Source of the DNA: Syntrophaceae bacterium UBA6078
Lineage (GTDB): Bacteria > Desulfobacterota > Syntrophia > Syntrophales > UBA2210
Assembly: GCA_002428735.1 (NCBI GenBank)
Contig: DIXO01000067.1
Location: 43,861-107,860 of the forward strand
Direction of reading: 5' to 3'
Length of the DNA: 64,000 bases
Shown: one piece after another, positions 34,065 to 41,378 of the stretch
Position numbering within the stretch: the first letter of the stretch is position 1
Layout of the letters: each line of letters begins with the position of its first letter
Program-made: the position numbers and the translations under genes
The notes under the pieces: model-generated
Databases searched by the model: none
What the model saw: only the letters and a program-made list of their open reading frames with translations
Told to the model about the DNA's origin: nothing

Positions 34065-34261
34065 TGCAACTCATCGATTGATGATGTGGTCTGATTGTGC
34101 TAGCGTTCGTTCGCGCACAACGTGAAGGATGTTCATCACATGCCCCTGCCATGGCCTCTTGATCTTACGGGTTTTTATCTGCGGCGAAAACTGGGACGGA
34201 AAGCTGTTCCTCTCCTGGCGAGTTTCAAGGTAACGCACCGCTGCAACCTGGCGTGCCGGGC
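34065..34261 (+). repeat. Direct repeat copy 1 (truncated radical SAM region)
   Basis: 197 bp nearly identical to 36488-36685. It covers the upstream region and the first 41 codons of the radical SAM gene. After 34261 similarity stops abruptly and the promoter of the ATPase gene begins. Confidence 0.85.
34140..34261 (+). pseudogene. 5' fragment of radical SAM gene
   Basis: Starts MPLPWPLDLTGFYLRRKLGR as in the intact gene at 36564, with a few substitutions, and reaches the first radical SAM cysteines (CNLACRA). Then it is cut off before the third cysteine. The frame continues only briefly (to 34319) with unrelated sequence. It is a remnant of duplication or insertion. Confidence 0.8.
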
Positions 34262-34276
34262 TACCATCATAATTCC

Positions 34277-34304
34277 TTGCAAAATCCTCGTGAATGGATA
34301 TAAT
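34277..34304 (+). promoter_or_regulatory. Strong promoter with overlapping dyad
   Basis: TTGCAA (34277-34282), a 16-nt spacer and the perfect -10 TATAAT (34299-34304). The inverted repeat GTGAAT (34290-34295) / ATTCAC (34303-34308) overlaps the -10. The expected start of transcription (~34311) lies at the ATG of the next gene, implying a leaderless mRNA. Confidence 0.55.
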
Positions 34305-34311
34305 TCACGAC

Positions 34312-35535
34312 ATGAATAAAAAAACATTTCCCCGATGCATGACGGCTGCCTTGGGGCAGCGGTTACAGGCCATGCCGGCCGTGGTGGTGACCGGTGCCCG
34401 TCAGACCGGCAAAAGCACGCTGGTGAAGATGCAATCGCCGGAAAGCCGTCCCTACTATTCCCTTGACGACATCGACGTACTCGATCTGGCGAGACGTAAT
34501 CCTGAAGCCTTGGTGGAGGGTGCTGCCAATGTGACCCTCGATGAGGTGCAGCGGGAACCCGGCCTGCTCCTCGCCGTGAAGCGCGCCATTGATACAGACC
34601 GGCGGCCTGGCCGTTTCCTCCTCACCGGGTCGGCCAACCTGCTTTTGATGCAGGGGATATCCGAATCGCTCGCCGGGCGGGCCAGCTACCTTACCCTCTG
34701 GCCGATGACCCGGCGCGAGCAATTAGGCCTCGGCCGTTGCGGACTTTGGGAAGAGTTGATTACGGCGAATGACGACCAATGGCTCGACCTTCTGCGCGGT
34801 GATACAGCAGGTCAGGAGGACTGGCAGAAATTTGCCCTTCGCGGTGGATTTCCCACACCCGCAGTCCACATGTCGAAAGCGGCGGATAGGATGATCTGGT
34901 TCGATGGGTATGTGCACACCTATCTGGAGCGGGATCTGCAGATGGTTTCCTCAATCGCTGCCCTGCCTGATTTTCGCCGGCTGATGCGGGCGGCCTGCCT
35001 TCGTCTGGGGCAGCTGGTGAATCAGACGGAAATGGCCCGCGACCTGTCGTTGAAGCAGCCCACAGTGCATCGCTACCTGAACCTGCTGGAGATTTCGTAC
35101 CTCTTGATTCGGTTGCCTGCCTATTCGGTGAACCGGACGAAACGCCTTCTCAAGTCGCCCAAACTTTACTGGGGAGACGTTGGCCTGGCCATGTACCTTG
35201 CCGGATTGACCGAACCGACAGGCGCTCACCTTGAAAATCTGATCTTGCTCGACCTTATGGCCTGGAAATGTGAAAGGCTCCAGAATACGGAGATCCTTTT
35301 CTGGAGAACCGTGACGGGTGAAGAAGTGGATCTGGTGGTCGAAACAGAGGGAAAGCTGCTGCCCATCGAGGTCAAATCAACGAATCGCCCGAGAATCAGT
35401 GACGCCGCAAATATTATCGCTTTCCAGCATGAGTATGGCACGGATGCCCGTGCAGGGTTGCTGCTGCACAATGGCACGGCAATCGAATGGCTGACACCCA
35501 AGGTGTTGGCAGCGCCCTGGTGGAGGGTGATTTGA
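34312..35535 (+). CDS. AAA ATPase with DUF4143 domain
   Basis: 407 residues from ATG 34312 (an upstream in-frame ATG at 34294 overlaps the -10). The N-terminal AAA_14 domain has Walker A GARQTGKST (residues ~28-36) and Walker B-like VTLDEVQR, then FLLTGSANL. The C-terminal DUF4143 domain has ALPDFRRLMRAACLRLGQLVN and VDLVVETEGKLLPIEVKST, which resembles a PD-(D/E)XK nuclease core (D, then E-x-K). Such proteins are common in archaea and bacteria with unknown roles and are often mobile. It lies between the direct repeats. Confidence 0.85.
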   Translation: MNKKTFPRCMTAALGQRLQAMPAVVVTGARQTGKSTLVKMQSPESRPYYSLDDIDVLDLARRNPEALVEGAANVTLDEVQREPGLLLAVKRAIDTDRRPGRFLLTGSANLLLMQGISESLAGRASYLTLWPMTRREQLGLGRCGLWEELITANDDQWLDLLRGDTAGQEDWQKFALRGGFPTPAVHMSKAADRMIWFDGYVHTYLERDLQMVSSIAALPDFRRLMRAACLRLGQLVNQTEMARDLSLKQPTVHRYLNLLEISYLLIRLPAYSVNRTKRLLKSPKLYWGDVGLAMYLAGLTEPTGAHLENLILLDLMAWKCERLQNTEILFWRTVTGEEVDLVVETEGKLLPIEVKSTNRPRISDAANIIAFQHEYGTDARAGLLLHNGTAIEWLTPKVLAAPWWRVI

Positions 35536-35657
35536 ATGGGGCTGGAACGATGACCTCGAAAAGGCGAAACACCTCCTGATGAAGAGCTATGAGGTGAGTT
35601 GAGAGTCCAGACTACGCTTGCTCGGTTCTGATATGGATAGAGAGGTAACCCGATCTC

Positions 35658-36365
35658 ATGAAGAATAGATTTTATGGTGATGTCAACGATTACATCAAAT
35701 ATGGGATATTGGATATTTTATCAAAGGAATACAAGAGGATCGGAATTAATTGGTATCTGACTGATGATCGTCATGGAAATCAAATGCACGGGAACGATAT
35801 CCGCTATCTTGATAAAAGCGAAAAATGGGAAAGGTATAATCCACGGATATTCAAATTACTGAAGCAAAGAGTCGGCATTGCAAAACAGAGAGATATCTCA
35901 TTCTGTAAAACAGATGGAGTCATTACCTTTCATGCTGAACATGTTGAGCAACTGCCTGATAATCTATCTTGTAGTTTATACCCGGCTGCAAGAAAAGCAT
36001 GGCACAATAAGGCATTAACAACATTAAGTGATTGTAATTTGGTGTTCTTTGATCCAGATATCGGTATAAAATCTAAGCTTGCAAGAGATCCTGTAAAGGC
36101 TTCTGAATACTGTGAGCTAAGTGAAATAACCGATTACACATGGTGTGATTGGTTAATAGTAGTATTCCCGGGTCGTTTCTCCCGTTATGAGGGATTAATG
36201 ACGAATCCTATCATCAGTGCAGTACAGAATAAAAAGAAGGTTATGGCGTTCCTTTGTGGCCGAATGGTTCTTCTATACATTTCCAATAACATTCAAGCCG
36301 GGATACTGAGCCAAGTATTTAAAGAATGGGGCACAAAAATCGGCACAAAAATCCTGATTCCTTAG
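35658..36365 (+). CDS. AT-rich conserved-looking protein of unknown function
   Basis: 235 residues, much richer in A+T than its neighbours, which suggests recent transfer. The N-terminus MKNRFYGDVNDYIKYGIL and the later motif VFFDPDIGIKSKL (~residue 130) look conserved and I have an impression of similar standalone proteins, but no family can be named. DPDIG is not a DPPY methyltransferase motif. The end contains a 12-bp tandem duplication (36330-36353). It lies with the DUF4143 ATPase between the direct repeats. Confidence 0.6.
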   Translation: MKNRFYGDVNDYIKYGILDILSKEYKRIGINWYLTDDRHGNQMHGNDIRYLDKSEKWERYNPRIFKLLKQRVGIAKQRDISFCKTDGVITFHAEHVEQLPDNLSCSLYPAARKAWHNKALTTLSDCNLVFFDPDIGIKSKLARDPVKASEYCELSEITDYTWCDWLIVVFPGRFSRYEGLMTNPIISAVQNKKKVMAFLCGRMVLLYISNNIQAGILSQVFKEWGTKIGTKILIP

Positions 36366-36487
36366 TTGTGTCCCTGATAGAAATCAACCGGTTGTCTTCT
36401 GTCTTGCGACAGGCCTTGCTCCACACCCATGCTTTCTCTTCATTTGAATTGGCGTTCAAAAAACGCGGAATGGTATCATCAAAGGGG

Positions 36488-36685
36488 TGCAACTCATCGA
36501 TTGCCGCTGTGATCGGATTGTGCTAGCGTGCATGCGCACATAACGTGAAGGACAGGCGATCACATGCCCCTGCCATGGCCTCTTGATCTTACGGGTTTTT
36601 ATCTGCGGCGAAAACTGGGACGGCAGACTGTTCCCCTCCTGGCGAGTTTCAAGGTAACCTACCGCTGCAACCTGGCGTGCCGGGC
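36488..36685 (+). repeat. Direct repeat copy 2 (start of intact radical SAM gene)
   Basis: 198 bp matching 34065-34261 with one single-base indel. It flanks the 2.2 kb ATPase/AT-rich gene segment on its right side. Confidence 0.85.
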
Positions 36686-37469
36686 CTGTCCCTTTCACCA
36701 CCGGCAGGATACGTCGGGGGAGATGTCGTGGGTGGCGGCCCGCGAGGCGATGGACGCCCTCAGGCGTCTGGGGACCCGCATTGTGGTCTTCGAGGGCGGG
36801 GAGCCTCTGCTCTGGCGCGACGGTTCTTACCGTATCCATGACTTGGTCCGCGAGGCCCGGAAGCGGTTTCTCCGCGTGGCGGTGACGACGAACGGGACTC
36901 TGCCGCTGGATGTTCCCGCCCATATCCTCTGGGTCAGCGTGGACGGGCTCAAGGAAACCCACGACGATCTGCGGAGCGGTTCCTTCGACCGGGTGCGGGA
37001 GAACCTGGAACGGGCGGAGCACGAACGGCTATTCGTCCACTGCACGCTGAACCGGAAGAACCTGGACGATATCGAGGAACTGGCGCGGTGGGTCCGCGGG
37101 CTGCCCGCGGTGAAGGGGATGACCTTTCAGTTTTTCTACCCCTACCACCAGGGAGAAGAGGACCTTTCTCTCTCACCCGGTCAGCGGCGGCGGGCGGTGG
37201 AAAGCCTGCTGGATCTTAAGAAACGGGGGTTTCCCATTCTCAATTCGTCCGGCAGGCTGGCGGCCATGGTATCCGGCGGATGGACCTGCCATGACGATAT
37301 CCTGGTCAACGTCGATCCCGACGGCTCCATCACCCGCGGCTGCTACGTCAAAAGCCGCGGCGAGATCGACTGCGCCGCCTGCGGCTTTACGCCCGTCGCC
37401 GAGGCGTCCGGCGCGCTCGATCTGGTTCCGGGGTCGATCTGCGCGGGCTGGCGACTGTTCCTCAGGTAG
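36564..37469 (+). CDS. Radical SAM protein with SPASM-like C-terminus
   Basis: 301 residues. Radical SAM cysteines C35, C39 and C42 (CNLACRAC) bind the [4Fe-4S]-SAM cluster, and FEGGEPLLW is the SAM glycine motif. The C-terminus has extra cysteines (TCHDDILVNVDPDG, RGCYVKSRGEIDCAACGF) that could bind an auxiliary cluster as in SPASM proteins. The substrate is unknown; no short peptide or maturase partner is evident. Its first 200 bp are duplicated at 34065. Confidence 0.88.
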   Translation: MPLPWPLDLTGFYLRRKLGRQTVPLLASFKVTYRCNLACRACPFHHRQDTSGEMSWVAAREAMDALRRLGTRIVVFEGGEPLLWRDGSYRIHDLVREARKRFLRVAVTTNGTLPLDVPAHILWVSVDGLKETHDDLRSGSFDRVRENLERAEHERLFVHCTLNRKNLDDIEELARWVRGLPAVKGMTFQFFYPYHQGEEDLSLSPGQRRRAVESLLDLKKRGFPILNSSGRLAAMVSGGWTCHDDILVNVDPDGSITRGCYVKSRGEIDCAACGFTPVAEASGALDLVPGSICAGWRLFLR

Positions 37470-37573
37470 CCGTGGCACCGTTCGTGAGGATGTTTCTGTT
37501 GTCTTTCTGCCGGATGAGGGACCGGCCACCTGCCGTCGAATTACGACGGGGAGAGGGTGGCCGCGCCTTTCCT

Positions 37574-38395
37574 CTATCTGCGCCGCGCCCTTTTTCTGCC
37601 CAGTCCCGCAAGCCCGACCAGCCCGCATCCCAGGAGGAGCATCGTTCCCGGTTCGGGGACCGGAGCACTGCTGTCGCCGCCGGGAAGGGCCGTTACCTTG
37701 TCGATGGCCCAATCCGGGAATCCCGTGAAATGAACGGCCATAAAGTTAATGGGAGACGTAAAGTCAGCGTCGGTGAAATCAAGATGATCCCCGGTGATCC
37801 CGAAGGTGAACAGCGCGGTTTCCCCGACGCCGATCCCCCGGTAGGGGGCCCCCAGCCCCGTCCAACTGGTTCCGATGCTCGCGGCCGCGGTGTATTTGCT
37901 GATCCCCGGCTCGTTGCCCCAGTCGGTGTAGGGCGGAGCGATCACTCCTCCCGTGGGATAAAAGAGACTGAAGTCCGCATTGGAGGTGCTAAAAGAGGAG
38001 ATCGTCATGGCCACCGGATCGGGGAGCAAAAAGGCGAATGCCCCCAGATACCCGCCGTTGGCCTCGGGGGAGGTATTGGTCAACTCGATGGTCAGGGTGG
38101 CGAAGGGATCACCGGCGCCGTAACTGTAACTGAGATCGCCCACAAAGCTCCCGAGACCATAGAGGCTCGTTGAGTCGTCTCCGTATATGAGTGTGGCAGG
38201 CGCCACCCGGGGAGCGAGAAGGACGATCAGGAAAACCGCTGCAATGATCAGGCTGTTCACGATGGTGTTCCTGATGGCCGATACCATCGCGCTGCTGTCA
38301 GGATGCACCGGCGGGGACAACGCCGCGAGGCTTTTCGTCCCTGCCGTGCGCGGGGTTGTGCCTTTCCGATTATTGTTTTCAGAGCATCTTTTCAT
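37574..38395 (-). CDS. PEP-CTERM sorting domain protein
   Basis: 273 residues. A hydrophobic segment (~47-63) acts as signal peptide after an unusually long ~45-residue basic N-terminus. A beta-rich, Ser/Thr/Gly-rich secreted domain follows. The C-terminus VPEPGTMLLLGCGLVGLAGLGRKRARRR (positions ~245-273) is a PEP-CTERM signal: PEP motif, hydrophobic helix, basic tail. It is recognised by exosortase and usually linked to exopolysaccharide. Start at 38395 with AGGGAAG 6 nt upstream; a shorter start at 38287 is possible. No exosortase is in the window. Confidence 0.85.
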   Translation of the reverse strand: MKRCSENNNRKGTTPRTAGTKSLAALSPPVHPDSSAMVSAIRNTIVNSLIIAAVFLIVLLAPRVAPATLIYGDDSTSLYGLGSFVGDLSYSYGAGDPFATLTIELTNTSPEANGGYLGAFAFLLPDPVAMTISSFSTSNADFSLFYPTGGVIAPPYTDWGNEPGISKYTAAASIGTSWTGLGAPYRGIGVGETALFTFGITGDHLDFTDADFTSPINFMAVHFTGFPDWAIDKVTALPGGDSSAPVPEPGTMLLLGCGLVGLAGLGRKRARRR

Positions 38396-38771
38396 TTTTT
38401 TCTTCCCTCATATCGATTCATTATCCGGCCCTATGGCGGCCGCCGGTTTGTGTTCCTTTTGTGGTTATAGTTGTGTCAGGTCCAGTACCCGGTGTAAATA
38501 CCACTAAAGTAGTATTTTGAGTATTTTCGATAAGTTAATAGTTCTGAGGGTTCCTGTTCGGATAACGGTGGCGGAGACCGCCGGGAAGGGAAGGGCGGGG
38601 GACGACGTACGCCCCCGGAGCTTTACGAAATGTATGATTTTTGAATCCTGTATTAAAAGGTTCCAAAACCGGAATCGCTATAAATTATTCATTGATTAAA
38701 CCCCTATGTCATGATACGAACAGGCGTCACATGGGAGAAGCACCGGGTTCTGTCTCATCTTTACACGACGT
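38396..38771. other. Intergenic region between PEP-CTERM gene and HD-domain group
   Basis: 376 bp without a gene. It contains an imperfect dyad at 38496-38517, AAATACCACTA / AAGTAGTATTT, matching at 9 of 11 positions, which could be an operator. Nothing else recognised. Confidence 0.5.
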
Positions 38772-39179
38772 ATGCTGCGCACGCTTGATCCGCAACACGG
38801 GGGTCGTTCTGTGGGACTCATCAACACCAATGATCTCAAAATCGGCATGATTCTGGAGCAGGCCGCTCTGAACAAGAACGGTACGGTCATCCTGCGGGAG
38901 GGGAGCGCCCTCACCGAAAAGCACATCAATCTCTTCAAGGCCTGGGGGGTGAACGAGGTCTATATCAAGGGGGTTGACAGTGCGCAGATGGTTCGGGAGG
39001 AGATGGAAGCCCTGCCCGACGAGGTTGTCGAGGCAATCGAACGGGAACTCGATGAGCTGTTCCCGCCGTTCAAGAGTGAATCCGTCATGGAGGAGATACA
39101 CAGGATCGTTAAAAAAATCAGCCTGAGAGAAGCTTCTGAGTGGGCCGGGGGAGATGTCGATGGCAGAGCGAAAGATTGA
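38772..39179 (+). CDS. Small protein preceding HDOD gene (DUF3391-like domain)
   Basis: 135 residues. The segment INTNDLKIGMILEQAALNKN ... GSALTEKHINLFKAWGVNEVYIKG (~residues 17-66) matches the small domain that precedes HD-GYP or HDOD domains in other proteins; here it is a separate gene. The rest is helical. A GTG at 38811 with GGGGG upstream is an alternative start. It overlaps the HDOD gene by about 20 bp, so they are probably one regulatory unit. Confidence 0.7.
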   Translation: MLRTLDPQHGGRSVGLINTNDLKIGMILEQAALNKNGTVILREGSALTEKHINLFKAWGVNEVYIKGVDSAQMVREEMEALPDEVVEAIERELDELFPPFKSESVMEEIHRIVKKISLREASEWAGGDVDGRAKD

Positions 39180-40014
39180 CGAGATCCTCAGTTCCATCGG
39201 CGATCTGCCGACGCTGCCCACGGTGTACATGAAGCTCACCCACCTCCTGAAAGAGCCTGATGTGCCCATCAAGGCCATCAGTACCATCATTTCCGAGGAC
39301 CTGGCCATCGCCTCGACGGTCCTCAAGATTGTCAATTCTGCCGCCTACGGATTTCACACTCGCATCGGGGATCTGCAGCACGCCATCGTGATCCTGGGGC
39401 TCAACGAGATCAGAAACCTGGTTCTTGCCAGTTCCGTTTACAATATCGTGAAAGGGCTCAAGTCGCGCAGTTCCTTTGATATACAGGCGTTCTGGAAACA
39501 CTGCATCGGGTGCGCCATCGCCGCGCGGGTTCTCGCCGAGGCGGCGAATCTGAAAGGCCCTGAGGAGGTTTTCACCGGGGGGCTTCTGCATGATATCGGC
39601 AAGCTGATCCACGCCGGTTATCTGCGCGACGATTTCAACGCGGTGCTGGCGGATGTTGCTGAATCCCGTTCTCCCCTCTATGAATCGGAGAAGCGCATCA
39701 TGGGGATCGACCATACCCAGACCGGGGCAGCCCTGGCGGAGAAATGGCGGCTCCCGCCGCGGACGGTCGATATGATCGCCTATCACCACCTTTCCCGCAC
39801 CCCGGAGTCGCTGACAAAGGAGATGGCGGCGATTCATATCGGCAACATCCTCTGCGTGGCCCTTCGTATGGGATCGGGGGGCGAGGCGAAGGTGCCGGTC
39901 GTCAGCGATGACGCGTGGAAGGTTCTGGGGCTCCGGCTGAACGATCTGGAATATGTCATGCAGCGGTCCGTGAAACTCTTTAATGAGAGCCTCTCCATTA
40001 TGGAGTTTGAATAG
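39160..40014 (+). CDS. HDOD-domain signalling protein
   Basis: 284 residues. The HDOD domain spans ~10-200: LPTLPTVYMKLTHLLKE, ISEDLAIASTVLKIVNSAAYG, the HD-like LLHDIGKL, and IVILGLNEIRNLVLA. HDOD proteins are non-catalytic or poorly known relatives of HD-GYP, linked to signalling and motility. The start at 39160 is favoured by GGGGGAG 6 nt upstream. The following gene is an HD-GYP phosphodiesterase. Confidence 0.85.
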   Translation: MAERKIDEILSSIGDLPTLPTVYMKLTHLLKEPDVPIKAISTIISEDLAIASTVLKIVNSAAYGFHTRIGDLQHAIVILGLNEIRNLVLASSVYNIVKGLKSRSSFDIQAFWKHCIGCAIAARVLAEAANLKGPEEVFTGGLLHDIGKLIHAGYLRDDFNAVLADVAESRSPLYESEKRIMGIDHTQTGAALAEKWRLPPRTVDMIAYHHLSRTPESLTKEMAAIHIGNILCVALRMGSGGEAKVPVVSDDAWKVLGLRLNDLEYVMQRSVKLFNESLSIMEFE

Positions 40015-40055
40015 TCGTAGCGCAGGGCTGAGTGGTTGGCAGGGAGGTGGATGGT

Positions 40056-41288
40056 TTGCCGAAATCAGGAAAAAGCGAAAAACCGTTCGATTCCCCGGAA
40101 GTGGAAGCGGTGGCCAAGAGGCTGCATTTCCTGGAAGAATCGAACAGCGCGCTGATCGATATCCAGGATAAACTCGACCGGCTGAGCCATTTCAAGTCTC
40201 AGGGGCTCCTTTCCCACGATGTGGGCGATATCCTCGGGACGTGGCTCGCGCGGTTCCGGGAGTTGGTGAAGATCGAGGTCTGTTCCGTCTTTCTCGTAGA
40301 GGAGGGGGGGATCGAATTCGTCCATGCCATGTCGGAGCCCGGAGAACTTGCGCCGCGGGTGGAGGAGGAAGTCGAGGCGCAGATCGCCCTGGGGAACTTC
40401 GGACGCGCCATCGGCAGCGGCATCCCTCTGCGCGTGAAGACCGAACGGTTCGGGAGGGACGGAAGAACGCCCCTCAGCATCATGATCGCCCCCCTGAGCA
40501 ACATGGAACGGACCATCGGTGCGGCGGTTATCGTCTTCGAGGAGGACAGGGATTTCATCCGGCAGCAGACCCTGCGGCTGCTCCACATCCTCGTTGATTT
40601 CTTTTCTCTCTCTCTGGAAAACGCCTATCTCTACGCCGATTTGAAGACCACCTATTTCTATACCATCAGGGCAATCGCCAACTCGATCGAGGCCCGCGAT
40701 CCTTACACAAAAGGCCATTCCGAACGTGTCGCGGGGATCGCCAAGGTGATGGCCGGGGATCTGGGCTGGGACAGGGGACGGATCGATCTGATCGACTGGG
40801 GTGGGATGCTTCATGACGTGGGGAAGATCGGCGTCCCCGACGCCATCCTGAACAAGCCGGGGAGGCTCACGGACGACGAATTCCGGCACATCAAGGAGCA
40901 CCCCCGGATCGGGGCTCAGATCATCGAGGGGATCTCCTTCCTGGACGCCATTGTCCCCTATATCCTCGATCACCACGAGCGCTTTGACGGGAAGGGATAT
41001 GTCCGGGGGGTGGAGGGCAGAGAGATTTCCGTCGAGGGGCGGCTTTTGGCGGTGGCGGACACCTTCGACGCCATGACCTCCGACCGGCCCTACCGCAAGG
41101 CCCTTGATGAGACGGTCGCTCTCGATGAGATCGTGAGAAACGCGAAAACCCAGTTCGATCCGGAGATGGTGGCTGTCTTCGAATCAGTCTGGCGATCGGG
41201 GAAGCTCAATGGTCTGCGGAAGGGGACCGCGGAATTCGCGGGGTTAGGCGATCGGAACGACGCGACCGCTTCCGGGCACCTTTCGTAA
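40056..41288 (+). CDS. GAF/HD-GYP cyclic-di-GMP phosphodiesterase
   Basis: 410 residues from TTG 40056 (GGAGG 8 nt upstream; GTG 40032 is possible). A GAF-like sensor domain (~50-190) precedes an HD-GYP domain with the metal ligands H253 and D254 (HDVGKIG), HHERFDGKGYVRG and the C-terminal motif MTSDRPYRKAL. The GYP-like triplet reads GKGY, so it is likely active on c-di-GMP. Soluble; it may sense a small ligand or redox state. Confidence 0.9.
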   Translation: MPKSGKSEKPFDSPEVEAVAKRLHFLEESNSALIDIQDKLDRLSHFKSQGLLSHDVGDILGTWLARFRELVKIEVCSVFLVEEGGIEFVHAMSEPGELAPRVEEEVEAQIALGNFGRAIGSGIPLRVKTERFGRDGRTPLSIMIAPLSNMERTIGAAVIVFEEDRDFIRQQTLRLLHILVDFFSLSLENAYLYADLKTTYFYTIRAIANSIEARDPYTKGHSERVAGIAKVMAGDLGWDRGRIDLIDWGGMLHDVGKIGVPDAILNKPGRLTDDEFRHIKEHPRIGAQIIEGISFLDAIVPYILDHHERFDGKGYVRGVEGREISVEGRLLAVADTFDAMTSDRPYRKALDETVALDEIVRNAKTQFDPEMVAVFESVWRSGKLNGLRKGTAEFAGLGDRNDATASGHLS

Positions 41289-41378
41289 CGGGTCTTTCCG
41301 TGAGATCATCCACCGGCGGCCGCCGGCCCTTCTGAATCCCGGTCCGGCAACAGCCGGGCAGGATTCTCCCTTCTCTTC

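Noticed and set aside
35658..36365. DPDIG motif as a methyltransferase DPPY
   Set aside because: Sequence context lacks a SAM-binding FxGxG motif, and the motif differs at two positions.
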